Shown here piece after piece: positions 1 to 8,355 of a stretch of 13,609 bases of DNA. Source of the DNA: DASUFI01 sp036274635. GTDB lineage: Bacteria; Planctomycetota; B15-G4. Numbering within the stretch: the first letter of the stretch is position 1; every line of letters begins with the position of its first letter. The DNA lies in the NCBI GenBank assembly GCA_036274635.1, contig DASUFI010000190.1, positions 1 through 13,609 on the forward strand. Direction: 5' to 3'. The position numbers and the translations under genes are program-made. The notes beneath the pieces are model-generated. The model did not search any database. It worked only from the letters and a program-made list of their open reading frames with translations, and had not been told where the DNA came from.

Positions 1-1
1 C

Positions 2-436
2 GAGGAGCGCGTGCGCGAGGACCAGCACGTGCCGGTGGCCTTCCTGGTGAAGCTGGCCGACATCGCGCGCGCCTTCGCGATCGAGGAGGCCACCGACGAC
101 CAGGTGGAGCTGGCGCTCGTCCGCGCGCGCCATTGGTACGCGGTCATCGCGCAGGAGGACCCCGACGCGGGCGCCGCGCACGACGAGACCTTCCGCAACC
201 TCACGCACCGCCTGCAGAGCCGGCCGGGCGCGCCCGACAGCTGGTTCCAGGGCACCTACAGGCACTGGCTGGAGCAGGGCGGCTGGGGCATCCCGGTCCC
301 GGCCCTGTATCTCTCGCTCGAGGACTACCGCTCGAACCCGGGCACGGACAGCCGCCTCTACCCGGGCTGGAAGCTGCCCGACGAGCCCCTGCCGGCCGGC
401 AGCTGGCGCCACCCGTCGGTCTGGGAAGAGCACTGA
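2..436 (+). CDS. Hypothetical protein, 5' end cut by window
   Basis: The frame is open from base 2 to a TGA at 434-436, giving 144 codons. A GTG at 11-13 could be a start, but no upstream sequence is visible, so the gene most likely begins before the window. I do not recognise the family. The protein is soluble-looking, with no membrane segment. Its first half is helical and acidic; the second half is rich in Trp, Tyr, Gly and Pro (for example SWFQGTYRHWLEQGGWG and a terminal HPSVWEEH). Codon use is strongly GC-ending like that of its neighbours, which supports real coding. A hairpin 90 bases after the stop probably terminates its transcript, so it is unlikely to be in an operon with guaB. 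Function unknown. Confidence 0.6.
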   Translation, partial: EERVREDQHVPVAFLVKLADIARAFAIEEATDDQVELALVRARHWYAVIAQEDPDAGAAHDETFRNLTHRLQSRPGAPDSWFQGTYRHWLEQGGWGIPVPALYLSLEDYRSNPGTDSRLYPGWKLPDEPLPAGSWRHPSVWEEH

Positions 437-525
437 AAGCGCGGCAATTGCGCGGATTCGCGCGGGCCTTCAAGTCACCCCCGCGCGCCGCCGACCCAGT
501 GTTCACTCTCCTCCTTCTCCCACGG

Positions 526-570
526 CCCGGGCCTTCGGGGGGTGCGCCCCCCGGGGGCCCGGGTTCTTGT
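526..570 (+). terminator. Probable intrinsic terminator between the first gene and guaB
   Basis: Bases 526-542 pair with 547-563 around a 4-base TGCG loop: a 17-bp stem of 15 G-C/C-G pairs and two G-U wobbles in RNA. It can be extended outward by two further G-U pairs. The stem is followed by TTCTTGT, a short and imperfect T-rich tail. On the opposite strand the sequence after the stem is purine-rich, so the hairpin is oriented to stop + strand transcription. The rest of the 437-633 gap holds no convincing promoter; CTTTATCAG near 598-606 is the only AT-richer spot and could serve as a -10 for guaB. Confidence 0.6.
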
Positions 571-633
571 GGGGGGGACGGGCTCTTCCGCCGGCCGCTT
601 TATCAGCGTGCGCAAGTGTGGTGGAATTGCCCG

Positions 634-2178
634 ATGGAACAGGTCCTCCCGCCGCACGCTCCGTCCCCGGCCCGCGGCCCCTCAGCCAGCGCCGCTGCCT
701 CCAGCCCGGGCGCGAGCTTCGATCCGCTCGCGCGCATCGTGATGGAGGGCGTCACCTTCGACGACGTGCTGCTGCTGCCGCGCCGCAGCGACGTGCTGCC
801 CAGCCAGTGCGTCACGCGCACGCAGCTCACGCGCCGCGTGTCCCTCAACGTGCCGCTGCTGTCGGCGGCCATGGACACGGTGACGGAGTCCGCGCTGGCC
901 ATCGCGCTGGCACAGTCGGGCGGCCTCGGGGTCATCCACAAGAACCTCAAGCCCGCCGACCAGGTGCGCGAGGTGAGCAAGGTCAAGCGCTCGGCTCACG
1001 GCGTCATCACCGACCCGGTCACGCTGCCGCCCAGCGCCGTCATCGGCGACGCGCGCGAGATCATGACGCGCCAGAACATCTCGGGCCTGCCCGTGGTGGA
1101 CGGGCGCCGCGTGGTGGGCATCCTCACCAACCGCGACCTGCGCTTCCATCGCAACGACGCCACGCCGGTGACGCAGGTCATGTCCACGCGCCTGGTGACG
1201 GCGCCGCCGGGCACGTCGCTGGAGCAGGCCAAGGACATCCTGCACCGCAACAAGATCGAGAAGCTGCTGCTGGTGGACAAGGACGGCGCGCTGGCCGGCC
1301 TGATCACCATGCGCGACATCAACCAGCTCGCGCGCTGGCCCGACGCCTGCCGCGACGGCCGCGGCCGGCTGCGCGTGGGCGCGGCCGTGGGCGTGCACGA
1401 CCTGCAGCGCGTCGAGGCGCTGGTCGAGGCCGACGTGGACGTCATTGTGGTGGACACCGCGCACGGGCACAGCGGCAACGTGCTCGAGACCGTGCGCGCC
1501 ATCAAGAAGCGCTTCGACATCGACGTGGTCGCCGGCAACATCGCCACCGCGGACGCGGCGCGCGACCTCATCGAGGCCGGCGCGGACGGCCTCAAGGTGG
1601 GCATCGGCCCGGGCAGCATCTGCACCACGCGCGTCGTCGCGGGCGTGGGCGTGCCGCAGCTCACGGCCATCGCCGGCGCCGTCTCGGTGGCCGCGCCCGC
1701 GGGCGTGCCGGTCATCGCCGACGGCGGCATCCGGCACAGCGGCGACATGGTCAAGGCCCTCGCCATGGGCGCCAGCAGCGTGATGCTCGGCGCGCTCTTC
1801 GCCGGCCTCGACGAGAGCCCCGGCGAGCCCGTGCTCTACAAGGGCCGCAGCTACAAGACCGTGCGCGGCATGGGCAGCCTCGGCGCGATGGTCGACGGCA
1901 GCAAGGACCGCTACGCGCAGGGCGACGTCACCGCCACGGACAAGCTCGTGCCCGAGGGCGTCGAGGGCCTCGTGCCCAGCCGCGGCCCGCTGGCGCCCTT
2001 CGTCTACCAGATGGTGGGCGGGCTGCGCTCCGGCATGGGCTACCTGGGCGTGAGCACGCTCGAGGAGCTGCGCCAGCACGCGCGCTTCGTGCGCGTCTCG
2101 GCCGCGACCATCGTCGAGAACCATCCCCACGACATCGAGATCACCAAGGAGTCGCCGAACTACCAGGTGAACCGTTGA
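634..2178 (+). CDS. guaB: Inosine-5'-monophosphate dehydrogenase
   Basis: Oxidises IMP to XMP with NAD+, the first committed step to GMP, in the cytosol. The 514-residue product has all family landmarks: TFDDVLLLP near residue 40, two CBS domains (about 125-247) inserted in the TIM barrel, DTAHGHS, the active-site loop GIGPGSICTTR with catalytic Cys330, the IMP-binding DGGIRHSGD, and the flap dyad Arg426-Tyr427 in DRYAQG. The start is uncertain. ATG 742 would give 478 residues, but alignable sequence (ARIV before MEGVTFDD) precedes it, so I prefer ATG 634, with a weak GGAA seven bases upstream. This leaves about 30 extra Ala/Pro/Ser-rich residues compared with the usual roughly 490-residue enzyme. 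It is followed 5 bases later by guaA, so the two are almost certainly co-transcribed. Confidence 0.96.
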   Translation: MEQVLPPHAPSPARGPSASAAASSPGASFDPLARIVMEGVTFDDVLLLPRRSDVLPSQCVTRTQLTRRVSLNVPLLSAAMDTVTESALAIALAQSGGLGVIHKNLKPADQVREVSKVKRSAHGVITDPVTLPPSAVIGDAREIMTRQNISGLPVVDGRRVVGILTNRDLRFHRNDATPVTQVMSTRLVTAPPGTSLEQAKDILHRNKIEKLLLVDKDGALAGLITMRDINQLARWPDACRDGRGRLRVGAAVGVHDLQRVEALVEADVDVIVVDTAHGHSGNVLETVRAIKKRFDIDVVAGNIATADAARDLIEAGADGLKVGIGPGSICTTRVVAGVGVPQLTAIAGAVSVAAPAGVPVIADGGIRHSGDMVKALAMGASSVMLGALFAGLDESPGEPVLYKGRSYKTVRGMGSLGAMVDGSKDRYAQGDVTATDKLVPEGVEGLVPSRGPLAPFVYQMVGGLRSGMGYLGVSTLEELRQHARFVRVSAATIVENHPHDIEITKESPNYQVNR

Positions 2179-2183
2179 GCAAC

Positions 2184-3785
<1,602 letters not shown>

Positions 3786-3793
3786 GGCGCGGC

Positions 3794-4735
3794 GTGCACC
3801 GCGGCCTCGCCTTCCTGCCTGCGCTGTCCCTTCTCGCCGCGTGCGGCACCTTCCGCGCCTACGAGGGACCTGAGCTGCCTCGCGAGGACGTGGCGCGCAT
3901 CACGGAGAACTTCGACGGGCACGGCCGGGTGCCCTTCGACTTCATGGCGGTCGAGATCCTTGCGGTGGACGATGTCTCCATCGCCGACCATTCCGGCAGA
4001 ACGGTCGAGGTGTTGCCCGGCTCCCACACGCTCGAGGTGCAGGGCCGGATGACCATCCCGTTCGCGGACATCCATGAGTTCCCGCACGGCCGCATCAGCT
4101 TCGACGCGCGCGCCGGCGGCAGGTACGACTTCGACCTCATCACCACCGGCCCCGGCAGCCACACGACGGCGATCATCCTTCTCTGCGACTCGGACACCGC
4201 CACCGCGCTGGGCGACACGGCGCCGCCGGTGGAGCTGGCCCGGACTGCCACGATCGACTTCGGCGGCTCGCCCTGGCCCGTGGTCGACTGGAGCCGCACC
4301 GATCAGGTCGCTTGGCCCCGCACCGACTTGAGCCGCACCTTCACATCGGCCAGCATGACCTGGATCCCGCCGGGCCAGACGCTGGACGACTGGCAGGAGA
4401 AGATCGAGGCGCAGGCCTACGAGCCCACCGACCCCGACTCGATCTACGACCCCGTCAACCTCCGCGTCCTCGCCACGGTGGAGCGGTGGGAGATGAGCGA
4501 TCCGCCCATCGCCTGGAGCGAGCACCCGACGGCGACGGCCTGGCGCCTGCTCGAGTACCACGACCCCGGCGGCGAGCATCGGCCCGGGGAGCGCGGCATC
4601 GTGATGCTCCGTGGGGCCGGCGACCGGGTTCACGTGCTGGTCTATGCCACGCGCTCGGAGGCGACGCTGCAGGCCGATGCCGCGCGCTGGGAGGCGGCCT
4701 TCCAGCAGGCGGAGCTGGCGTTCCCGACGTACTGA
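3794..4735 (+). CDS. Predicted lipoprotein of unknown function
   Basis: A 313-residue protein starting with a short signal peptide: a His/Arg n-region, a hydrophobic stretch, and the lipobox LAAC with Cys17. It should be lipidated and membrane-anchored on the outer side. Gly follows the Cys, so there is no Asp inner-membrane retention signal; in a diderm it would be expected in the outer membrane. Residues about 60-120 look beta-rich with a PGSHTLEV motif, reminiscent of PEGA-like or surface beta domains. The C-terminal half is rich in Trp, Asp and Pro, with no motif I recognise. GTG 3782 would lengthen the signal peptide to MRRGVHRG... and is a reasonable alternative start. The gene begins right at the guaA end, so it may be read through from guaBA, but no functional link is evident. 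Codon bias is somewhat weaker than in guaA. Confidence 0.75.
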   Translation: MHRGLAFLPALSLLAACGTFRAYEGPELPREDVARITENFDGHGRVPFDFMAVEILAVDDVSIADHSGRTVEVLPGSHTLEVQGRMTIPFADIHEFPHGRISFDARAGGRYDFDLITTGPGSHTTAIILLCDSDTATALGDTAPPVELARTATIDFGGSPWPVVDWSRTDQVAWPRTDLSRTFTSASMTWIPPGQTLDDWQEKIEAQAYEPTDPDSIYDPVNLRVLATVERWEMSDPPIAWSEHPTATAWRLLEYHDPGGEHRPGERGIVMLRGAGDRVHVLVYATRSEATLQADAARWEAAFQQAELAFPTY

Positions 4736-4740
4736 GGTCG

Positions 4741-4763
4741 GCAGCGCGCGCCCGGCGCGCTGC
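4741..4763 (+). terminator. GC-rich hairpin after the lipoprotein gene
   Basis: Bases 4741-4749 pair perfectly with 4755-4763 (9 bp, all G-C except one A-T) around a 5-base loop, starting 5 bases after the stop at 4735. There is no T tract behind it, so it could be a weak terminator or a 3' end that protects the mRNA. Confidence 0.35.
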
Positions 4764-4819
4764 GGCCCCTCCGGCACGTCCTCCAGCTCGAAGGCGCCGG
4801 CCGCACCGGACTGCGGGAG

Positions 4820-5338
4820 GTGACGGCCTCGCACCCCACGGCCGGACGATCGAGCACGCGCCTCGGCTTCGCGACGGAGGGCAGCGCCGCCGAGTCGCTC
4901 GACCTGGTGGACGGCGCGTGGCGCTCGCCGCCCGCACCGCCCGGCACCTACGTGCTCATCATCCACACGCGCGACGACGCGGCGCCTTGCCGCGAGGTGC
5001 TGGTGGAGGAGGGCCGCGACACAGACGTGCACGTGAACCTGCAGCCCGGCGTGAACCAGGAGCTGCGCTTCTTCGCCACGCCGCCCGCCGGCGCCAGCGG
5101 CCTCGCCTTCGACCTCGTGGTGCGCACGCCGGCGGGCGAGGTCGCCTGGGACACGCGCCACGAGACCATTCCCCTCCTCGACCGGTCCGTCGAGGCCGTG
5201 GACGAGCCGCTGCTGGCTTTCACCGCGCTGCTGCTGCCCGGCACCTACCTTGTCGACGTGACGCTGGGGGAGGGCACCTTGGCTGCCGTGGCGCAGACCA
5301 CCGACGCCTCCATGCCCTGGGTTTTCGACCTGCGCTGA
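4820..5338 (+). CDS. Small beta-rich hypothetical protein, possibly a 5'-truncated remnant
   Basis: GTG 4820 to TGA 5336-5338 encodes 172 residues. The pattern is beta-sandwich-like: WRSPPAPPGTYVLIIHTRD, then CREVLVEEGRDTDVHVNLQPG, then LPGTYLVDVTLGEG. The two PGTY(L)V turns resemble carboxypeptidase-regulatory-like domains, usually found as modules of larger exported proteins. There is no signal peptide, and the only Shine-Dalgarno-like GGGAG abuts the GTG with no spacing, so the start is poor. The same frame is open back to the lipoprotein stop at 4735 and reads plausibly as protein (LRHVLQLEGAGRTGLREV), although the only start codon in that stretch is the GTG at 4820. It may therefore be the surviving 3' part of a longer gene. 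No function can be assigned. Confidence 0.5.
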   Translation: MTASHPTAGRSSTRLGFATEGSAAESLDLVDGAWRSPPAPPGTYVLIIHTRDDAAPCREVLVEEGRDTDVHVNLQPGVNQELRFFATPPAGASGLAFDLVVRTPAGEVAWDTRHETIPLLDRSVEAVDEPLLAFTALLLPGTYLVDVTLGEGTLAAVAQTTDASMPWVFDLR

Positions 5339-5447
5339 GCACGCGCGGCCCCTCCCGCGCTTGAGCCCGCCGCGCAACGATGCGACCCTGATGCGCCGGC
5401 AGCCCCAGGGGACGACTCGCAGCGAAGCCGTCTCCGGGCTCGCCGCC

Positions 5448-5451
5448 AGGA
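5448..5451 (+). promoter_or_regulatory. Shine-Dalgarno fixing the dapE start
   Basis: AGGA five bases before ATG 5457. It supports this start over in-frame TTG 5361 and ATG 5391, which would add a poorly conserved-looking, low-complexity N-terminus. A promoter for the lysine operon probably lies in 5339-5456, but I see no convincing -35/-10 pair there. Confidence 0.5.
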
Positions 5452-5456
5452 CACCC

Positions 5457-6605
5457 ATGCGTCTCCCCGAGCCCCTTGCCGACGAACGCCGCGCGCGCGC
5501 CGCGCTGGCCTGGATGCTCGACCGGCTCGAGTCGCTATGCGCGCAGGACACGACCACGGGCCGCGAGGACGCCGGCCTGCCCGCGTTGCTGGCCGTGCTG
5601 CGCGAGCTGGGCGCCGACGTCGCGCTGCATCGCGTCTCGTCCGGCCGCAGCAACGTGCTCGCCACGTGGGGCACGCCCGAGCTCGTCTTCAGCACGCACG
5701 TCGACACGGTGCCGCCCTTCCTGCCGCCGCGCCTACGGGCCGACGGCGCCGACGTCGAGCTCTCCGGCCGCGGCGCCTGCGACGCCAAGGGGCAGATCGT
5801 GTGCCAGCTGGCCGCCGTGCGCTCTCTGCTCGAGAGCGGCACCTGCGGCCCGGGCCGCCGAGGCCTCGCCTGGCTGGGCGTCGTGGGCGAGGAAACCGAC
5901 AGCGACGGCGCGAAGCACGCCGCGGCCACGCTGCCGGCATTTCCTGCGGCGCACGCGCTCATCAACGGCGAGCCCACCGACGGCCGCCTCGCCACCGGCC
6001 AGCGCGGCTCGCTGCAGCTCGCCCTGAGCACGCGCGGCGTCGCAGCGCACAGCGGCACCCCCGAGCACGGCCGCTCGGCCATCTGGCCCTTGCTCGACTG
6101 GCTCGCGCGCCTGCGCGAGCTGCCCGGCCGGCGCGACGCGACGCTGGGCGACGAGATCTGGAACCTCGGCCTGCTGGCTGGCGGCGAGGCGCTCAACGTG
6201 GTGCCGGCGCACGCGGAGGCGCAACTGTTCGTGCGCACCGTGCCCGGCAGCGACTTCCTCGATCGCGCGCGGGCGCTGGCGCCGCCGGCTGGCGACGGCG
6301 ACGGGGCCATCGACGTCCTCGCGCGCAGCGAGCCCGACCGCTTCCCCGCGCTCGCGGGCTTCGCCAGCGGCCCGGTGCCCTTCGGCAGCGACGCCCCGCG
6401 GCTGCGCGCGCTGGTGCCGGATCGCACCGTCGTGCTCGCGGGCCCGGGCTCGGTGCTGCTGGCGCACAGCGCCGAGGAGCGCATCACCGGCGCCGAGCTG
6501 TCCGCCGGCCTCGACCTCAACCTGCGCCTCGCCGCCCGCCTGCTCGGGCTCGACGAGCCGCGCGCCCAGCCGCGCGCCGCGGCGGCGCTGGAGGGCAGCG
6601 CATGA
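5457..6605 (+). CDS. dapE: M20 family metallohydrolase, probable succinyl-diaminopimelate desuccinylase
   Basis: Expected to remove succinate from N-succinyl-LL-diaminopimelate in the cytosol. The 382-residue product has the di-zinc M20 set: His81 with Asp83 in STHVDTVPP, bridging Asp109 in GRGACDAKG, catalytic and metal Glu145-Glu146 in GEETDSDGAKH, Glu172 in NGEPTDGRLA, the lid-domain AHSGTPEHGRSA, and a C-terminal metal His337 in LAHSAEER. Motifs alone do not separate DapE from ArgE- or LysK-type deacylases; GRGACDAKG is not the textbook proteobacterial DapE form. The desuccinylase role rests on the neighbours dapA and dapD, which make this a succinylase-type lysine operon. It overlaps dapA by ATGA (6602-6605), which implies translational coupling. 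Confidence 0.8.
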   Translation: MRLPEPLADERRARAALAWMLDRLESLCAQDTTTGREDAGLPALLAVLRELGADVALHRVSSGRSNVLATWGTPELVFSTHVDTVPPFLPPRLRADGADVELSGRGACDAKGQIVCQLAAVRSLLESGTCGPGRRGLAWLGVVGEETDSDGAKHAAATLPAFPAAHALINGEPTDGRLATGQRGSLQLALSTRGVAAHSGTPEHGRSAIWPLLDWLARLRELPGRRDATLGDEIWNLGLLAGGEALNVVPAHAEAQLFVRTVPGSDFLDRARALAPPAGDGDGAIDVLARSEPDRFPALAGFASGPVPFGSDAPRLRALVPDRTVVLAGPGSVLLAHSAEERITGAELSAGLDLNLRLAARLLGLDEPRAQPRAAAALEGSA

Positions 6606-7537
6606 TCGTCCCCAGCTTCACCGGCCTGCACGTGGCCCTCGCCACGCCCTTCGCTGACGACGGCGCGCTGGACCTGCCCGCCTTCCGGCGCCTCGTGCGC
6701 TACGTCGTCACGGGCGGCGTGGAGACGCTCATCCCGCTCGGCTCCACCGGCGAGGCCGCGACGCTCGATGACGACGAGCGCGACGCCGTCATCCGCGCCT
6801 GCCTCGAGGAGAGCGGCGGGCGGCCGGTGGTCGTGGGCGCGGGCAGCAACAGCACCGCGCAGGCCGCGGCGCTGGCGGAGCGCGCCGCGCGGCTCGGTGC
6901 GCACGGCCTGCTGGTCGTGACGCCTTACTACAACAAGCCCGTCACGGCCGGGCTCGTGGCGCACTTCCGCGCCGTCGCGCAGGCGGCGCCGGGGCTGCCG
7001 ATCGTCGCCTACAACGTGCCGGGCCGCACGGGCCTCAACCTCACGCCCGACGCGCTGGCGCAGCTGTGGGCGCTGCCGGCGGTCGTGGCCGTCAAGGAGT
7101 CGTCGGGCAACCTCGGGCAGATCGGCGAGATGTGCGCGGCGCTGCCGCCCGGCAAGCGGCTGCTCGCCGGCGACGACAACCTCGCGCTGGCCAGCATCGC
7201 GGTGGGCGCGAGCGGCGTCGTCTCGGTGCTGGCCAACGTCGCGCCGCGCGAGACGCGCGCGCTGGTGGACGCGGCGCGCGCCGGCAAGCTGGTCGAGGCG
7301 CAGGCGCTGCAGCGCCGGCTGCTGCCGCTCATGGGCGCGCTGTTCGTGGAGAGCAACCCCATCCCGCTCAAGGCCGTGCTGGCGCAGCTCGGGTTGTGCG
7401 GCGACGGGCTGCGCCTGCCCCTCACGCGGGCCGTGCCGGCCACGCGCGAGAAGCTGCGCGCGGCGCTGTCGGCGGCCGGCGTGGCGACGCCGACGGAGGC
7501 GGCCGCGCGCGGCGCCTCCACCGGAACGGGCGCGTGA
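6602..7537 (+). CDS. dapA: 4-hydroxy-tetrahydrodipicolinate synthase
   Basis: Condenses pyruvate with aspartate semialdehyde, the first step specific to diaminopimelate and lysine. The 311-residue TIM barrel carries the Schiff-base Lys165 (VAVKESSG), the catalytic Tyr137 (YNVPGRTG), the TPYYNKP tyrosine motif and the GSTGEAATL loop. In that loop Ser48 stands where E. coli DapA has Thr44 (GTTGE); related barrels also use Ser here, so activity is not excluded. A strong Shine-Dalgarno, GGAGGG at 6590-6595, lies six bases before the ATG. The C-terminus carries a short Ala-rich tail. It overlaps the upstream stop by ATGA and the dapD start by GTGA (7534-7537). Confidence 0.93.
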   Translation: MIVPSFTGLHVALATPFADDGALDLPAFRRLVRYVVTGGVETLIPLGSTGEAATLDDDERDAVIRACLEESGGRPVVVGAGSNSTAQAAALAERAARLGAHGLLVVTPYYNKPVTAGLVAHFRAVAQAAPGLPIVAYNVPGRTGLNLTPDALAQLWALPAVVAVKESSGNLGQIGEMCAALPPGKRLLAGDDNLALASIAVGASGVVSVLANVAPRETRALVDAARAGKLVEAQALQRRLLPLMGALFVESNPIPLKAVLAQLGLCGDGLRLPLTRAVPATREKLRAALSAAGVATPTEAAARGASTGTGA

Positions 7538-8355
7538 GCCCTGAGGAGCTGGCCGCCTTCTACGAGCGGCCGCCCGAGACGCTGGCCGCCGACCCGGTCT
7601 GGGAGCGCGCACACGAGGCGCTGCTCGGGCACCTCGAGGCCGGCCGCGTGCGCGCGGCCGAGCGGCGCGACGACGGCACGTGGGCCGCGGTGCCGTGGGT
7701 GAAGCAGGCCATCCTCACCGGCTTCCGGCGCGGCGCCATCGTGGAGTACCCGACCGGCGGCGCGAGCGGGCCGGCGCTGGACAAGTCCAGCTATCCCCCG
7801 CGGCGCTTCTCGCTGCACGAGGGCGTGCGGCTCGTGCCGGGCGGCAGCGCCGTGCGGCGCGGGGCGCACCTCGCGCGCGGCGTGGTCATCCTGCCGCCCG
7901 CCTACGTGAACGTCGGCGCCTGGGTGGGCGAGGGCACGATGATCGACAGCCACGCGCTGGTGGGCAGCTGCGCGCAGCTCGGCGCGCGCGTGCACCTCTC
8001 GGCGGGCGCGCAGATCGGCGGCGTGCTCGAGCCGGCCGGCGCGGTGCCGGTGGTGGTGGAGGACGAGGCCTTCGTCGGCGCGCTCGCGGGCGTGTTCGAG
8101 GGTGTGTGCGTTCGGGCGCGGGCGGTGCTGGCGGCCGGCGTCGTGCTCACCGGCGGCAGCACGCTCTTCGATCTGGTGCGCGAGCGCACCTGGCGCGGCG
8201 AGGTGCCCGCGGGCGCGGTCGTCGTGCCGGGCGGCCGGCCCGCGACCTCGGCGTGGGGGCGCGCGCAGGGCCTGGTGGTGGCCGCGCCCGTCATCGTCAA
8301 GTACCGCGACGCGCGGACCGACGCCGCGACGGCGCTGGAGGAGGCGCTGCGGTGA
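7534..8355 (+). CDS. dapD: Tetrahydrodipicolinate N-succinyltransferase
   Basis: Transfers succinyl from succinyl-CoA to tetrahydrodipicolinate. The 273 residues match the family length. The N-terminal helical part includes AVPWVKQAILTGFRRG. A left-handed beta-helix follows from about residue 105, with GAWVGEGTMIDS (128-139), GSCAQLG (144-150), HLSAGAQIGGVLEP and FVGALAGVFEGV (180-191). The C-terminus reads VIVKYRDARTDAATALEEALR, as in a DapD subgroup I associate with Bacteroidota/Chlamydiota-like sequences; the enterobacterial type has GARSEVVEG where this has GALAGVFEG. The start is GTG, overlapping the dapA stop, with a weak GGAA (7523-7526) upstream, so translation probably depends on coupling. 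It overlaps the next gene by GTGA (8352-8355). Confidence 0.93.
   Translation: MSPEELAAFYERPPETLAADPVWERAHEALLGHLEAGRVRAAERRDDGTWAAVPWVKQAILTGFRRGAIVEYPTGGASGPALDKSSYPPRRFSLHEGVRLVPGGSAVRRGAHLARGVVILPPAYVNVGAWVGEGTMIDSHALVGSCAQLGARVHLSAGAQIGGVLEPAGAVPVVVEDEAFVGALAGVFEGVCVRARAVLAAGVVLTGGSTLFDLVRERTWRGEVPAGAVVVPGGRPATSAWGRAQGLVVAAPVIVKYRDARTDAATALEEALR

Noticed and set aside
133..633. Extending guaB upstream to the GTG at 133
   Set aside because: It would overlap the first gene and run through the terminator hairpin; the added residues are low complexity and no IMP dehydrogenase has such an extension.
5343..5360. Six-base-pair hairpin after the small beta-rich ORF
   Set aside because: Short, C-rich loop and no T tract; such stems are expected by chance in this GC-rich sequence.
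5361..5456. Longer dapE starting at TTG 5361 or ATG 5391
   Set aside because: No Shine-Dalgarno there, whereas ATG 5457 has AGGA at five bases and gives the usual family length.
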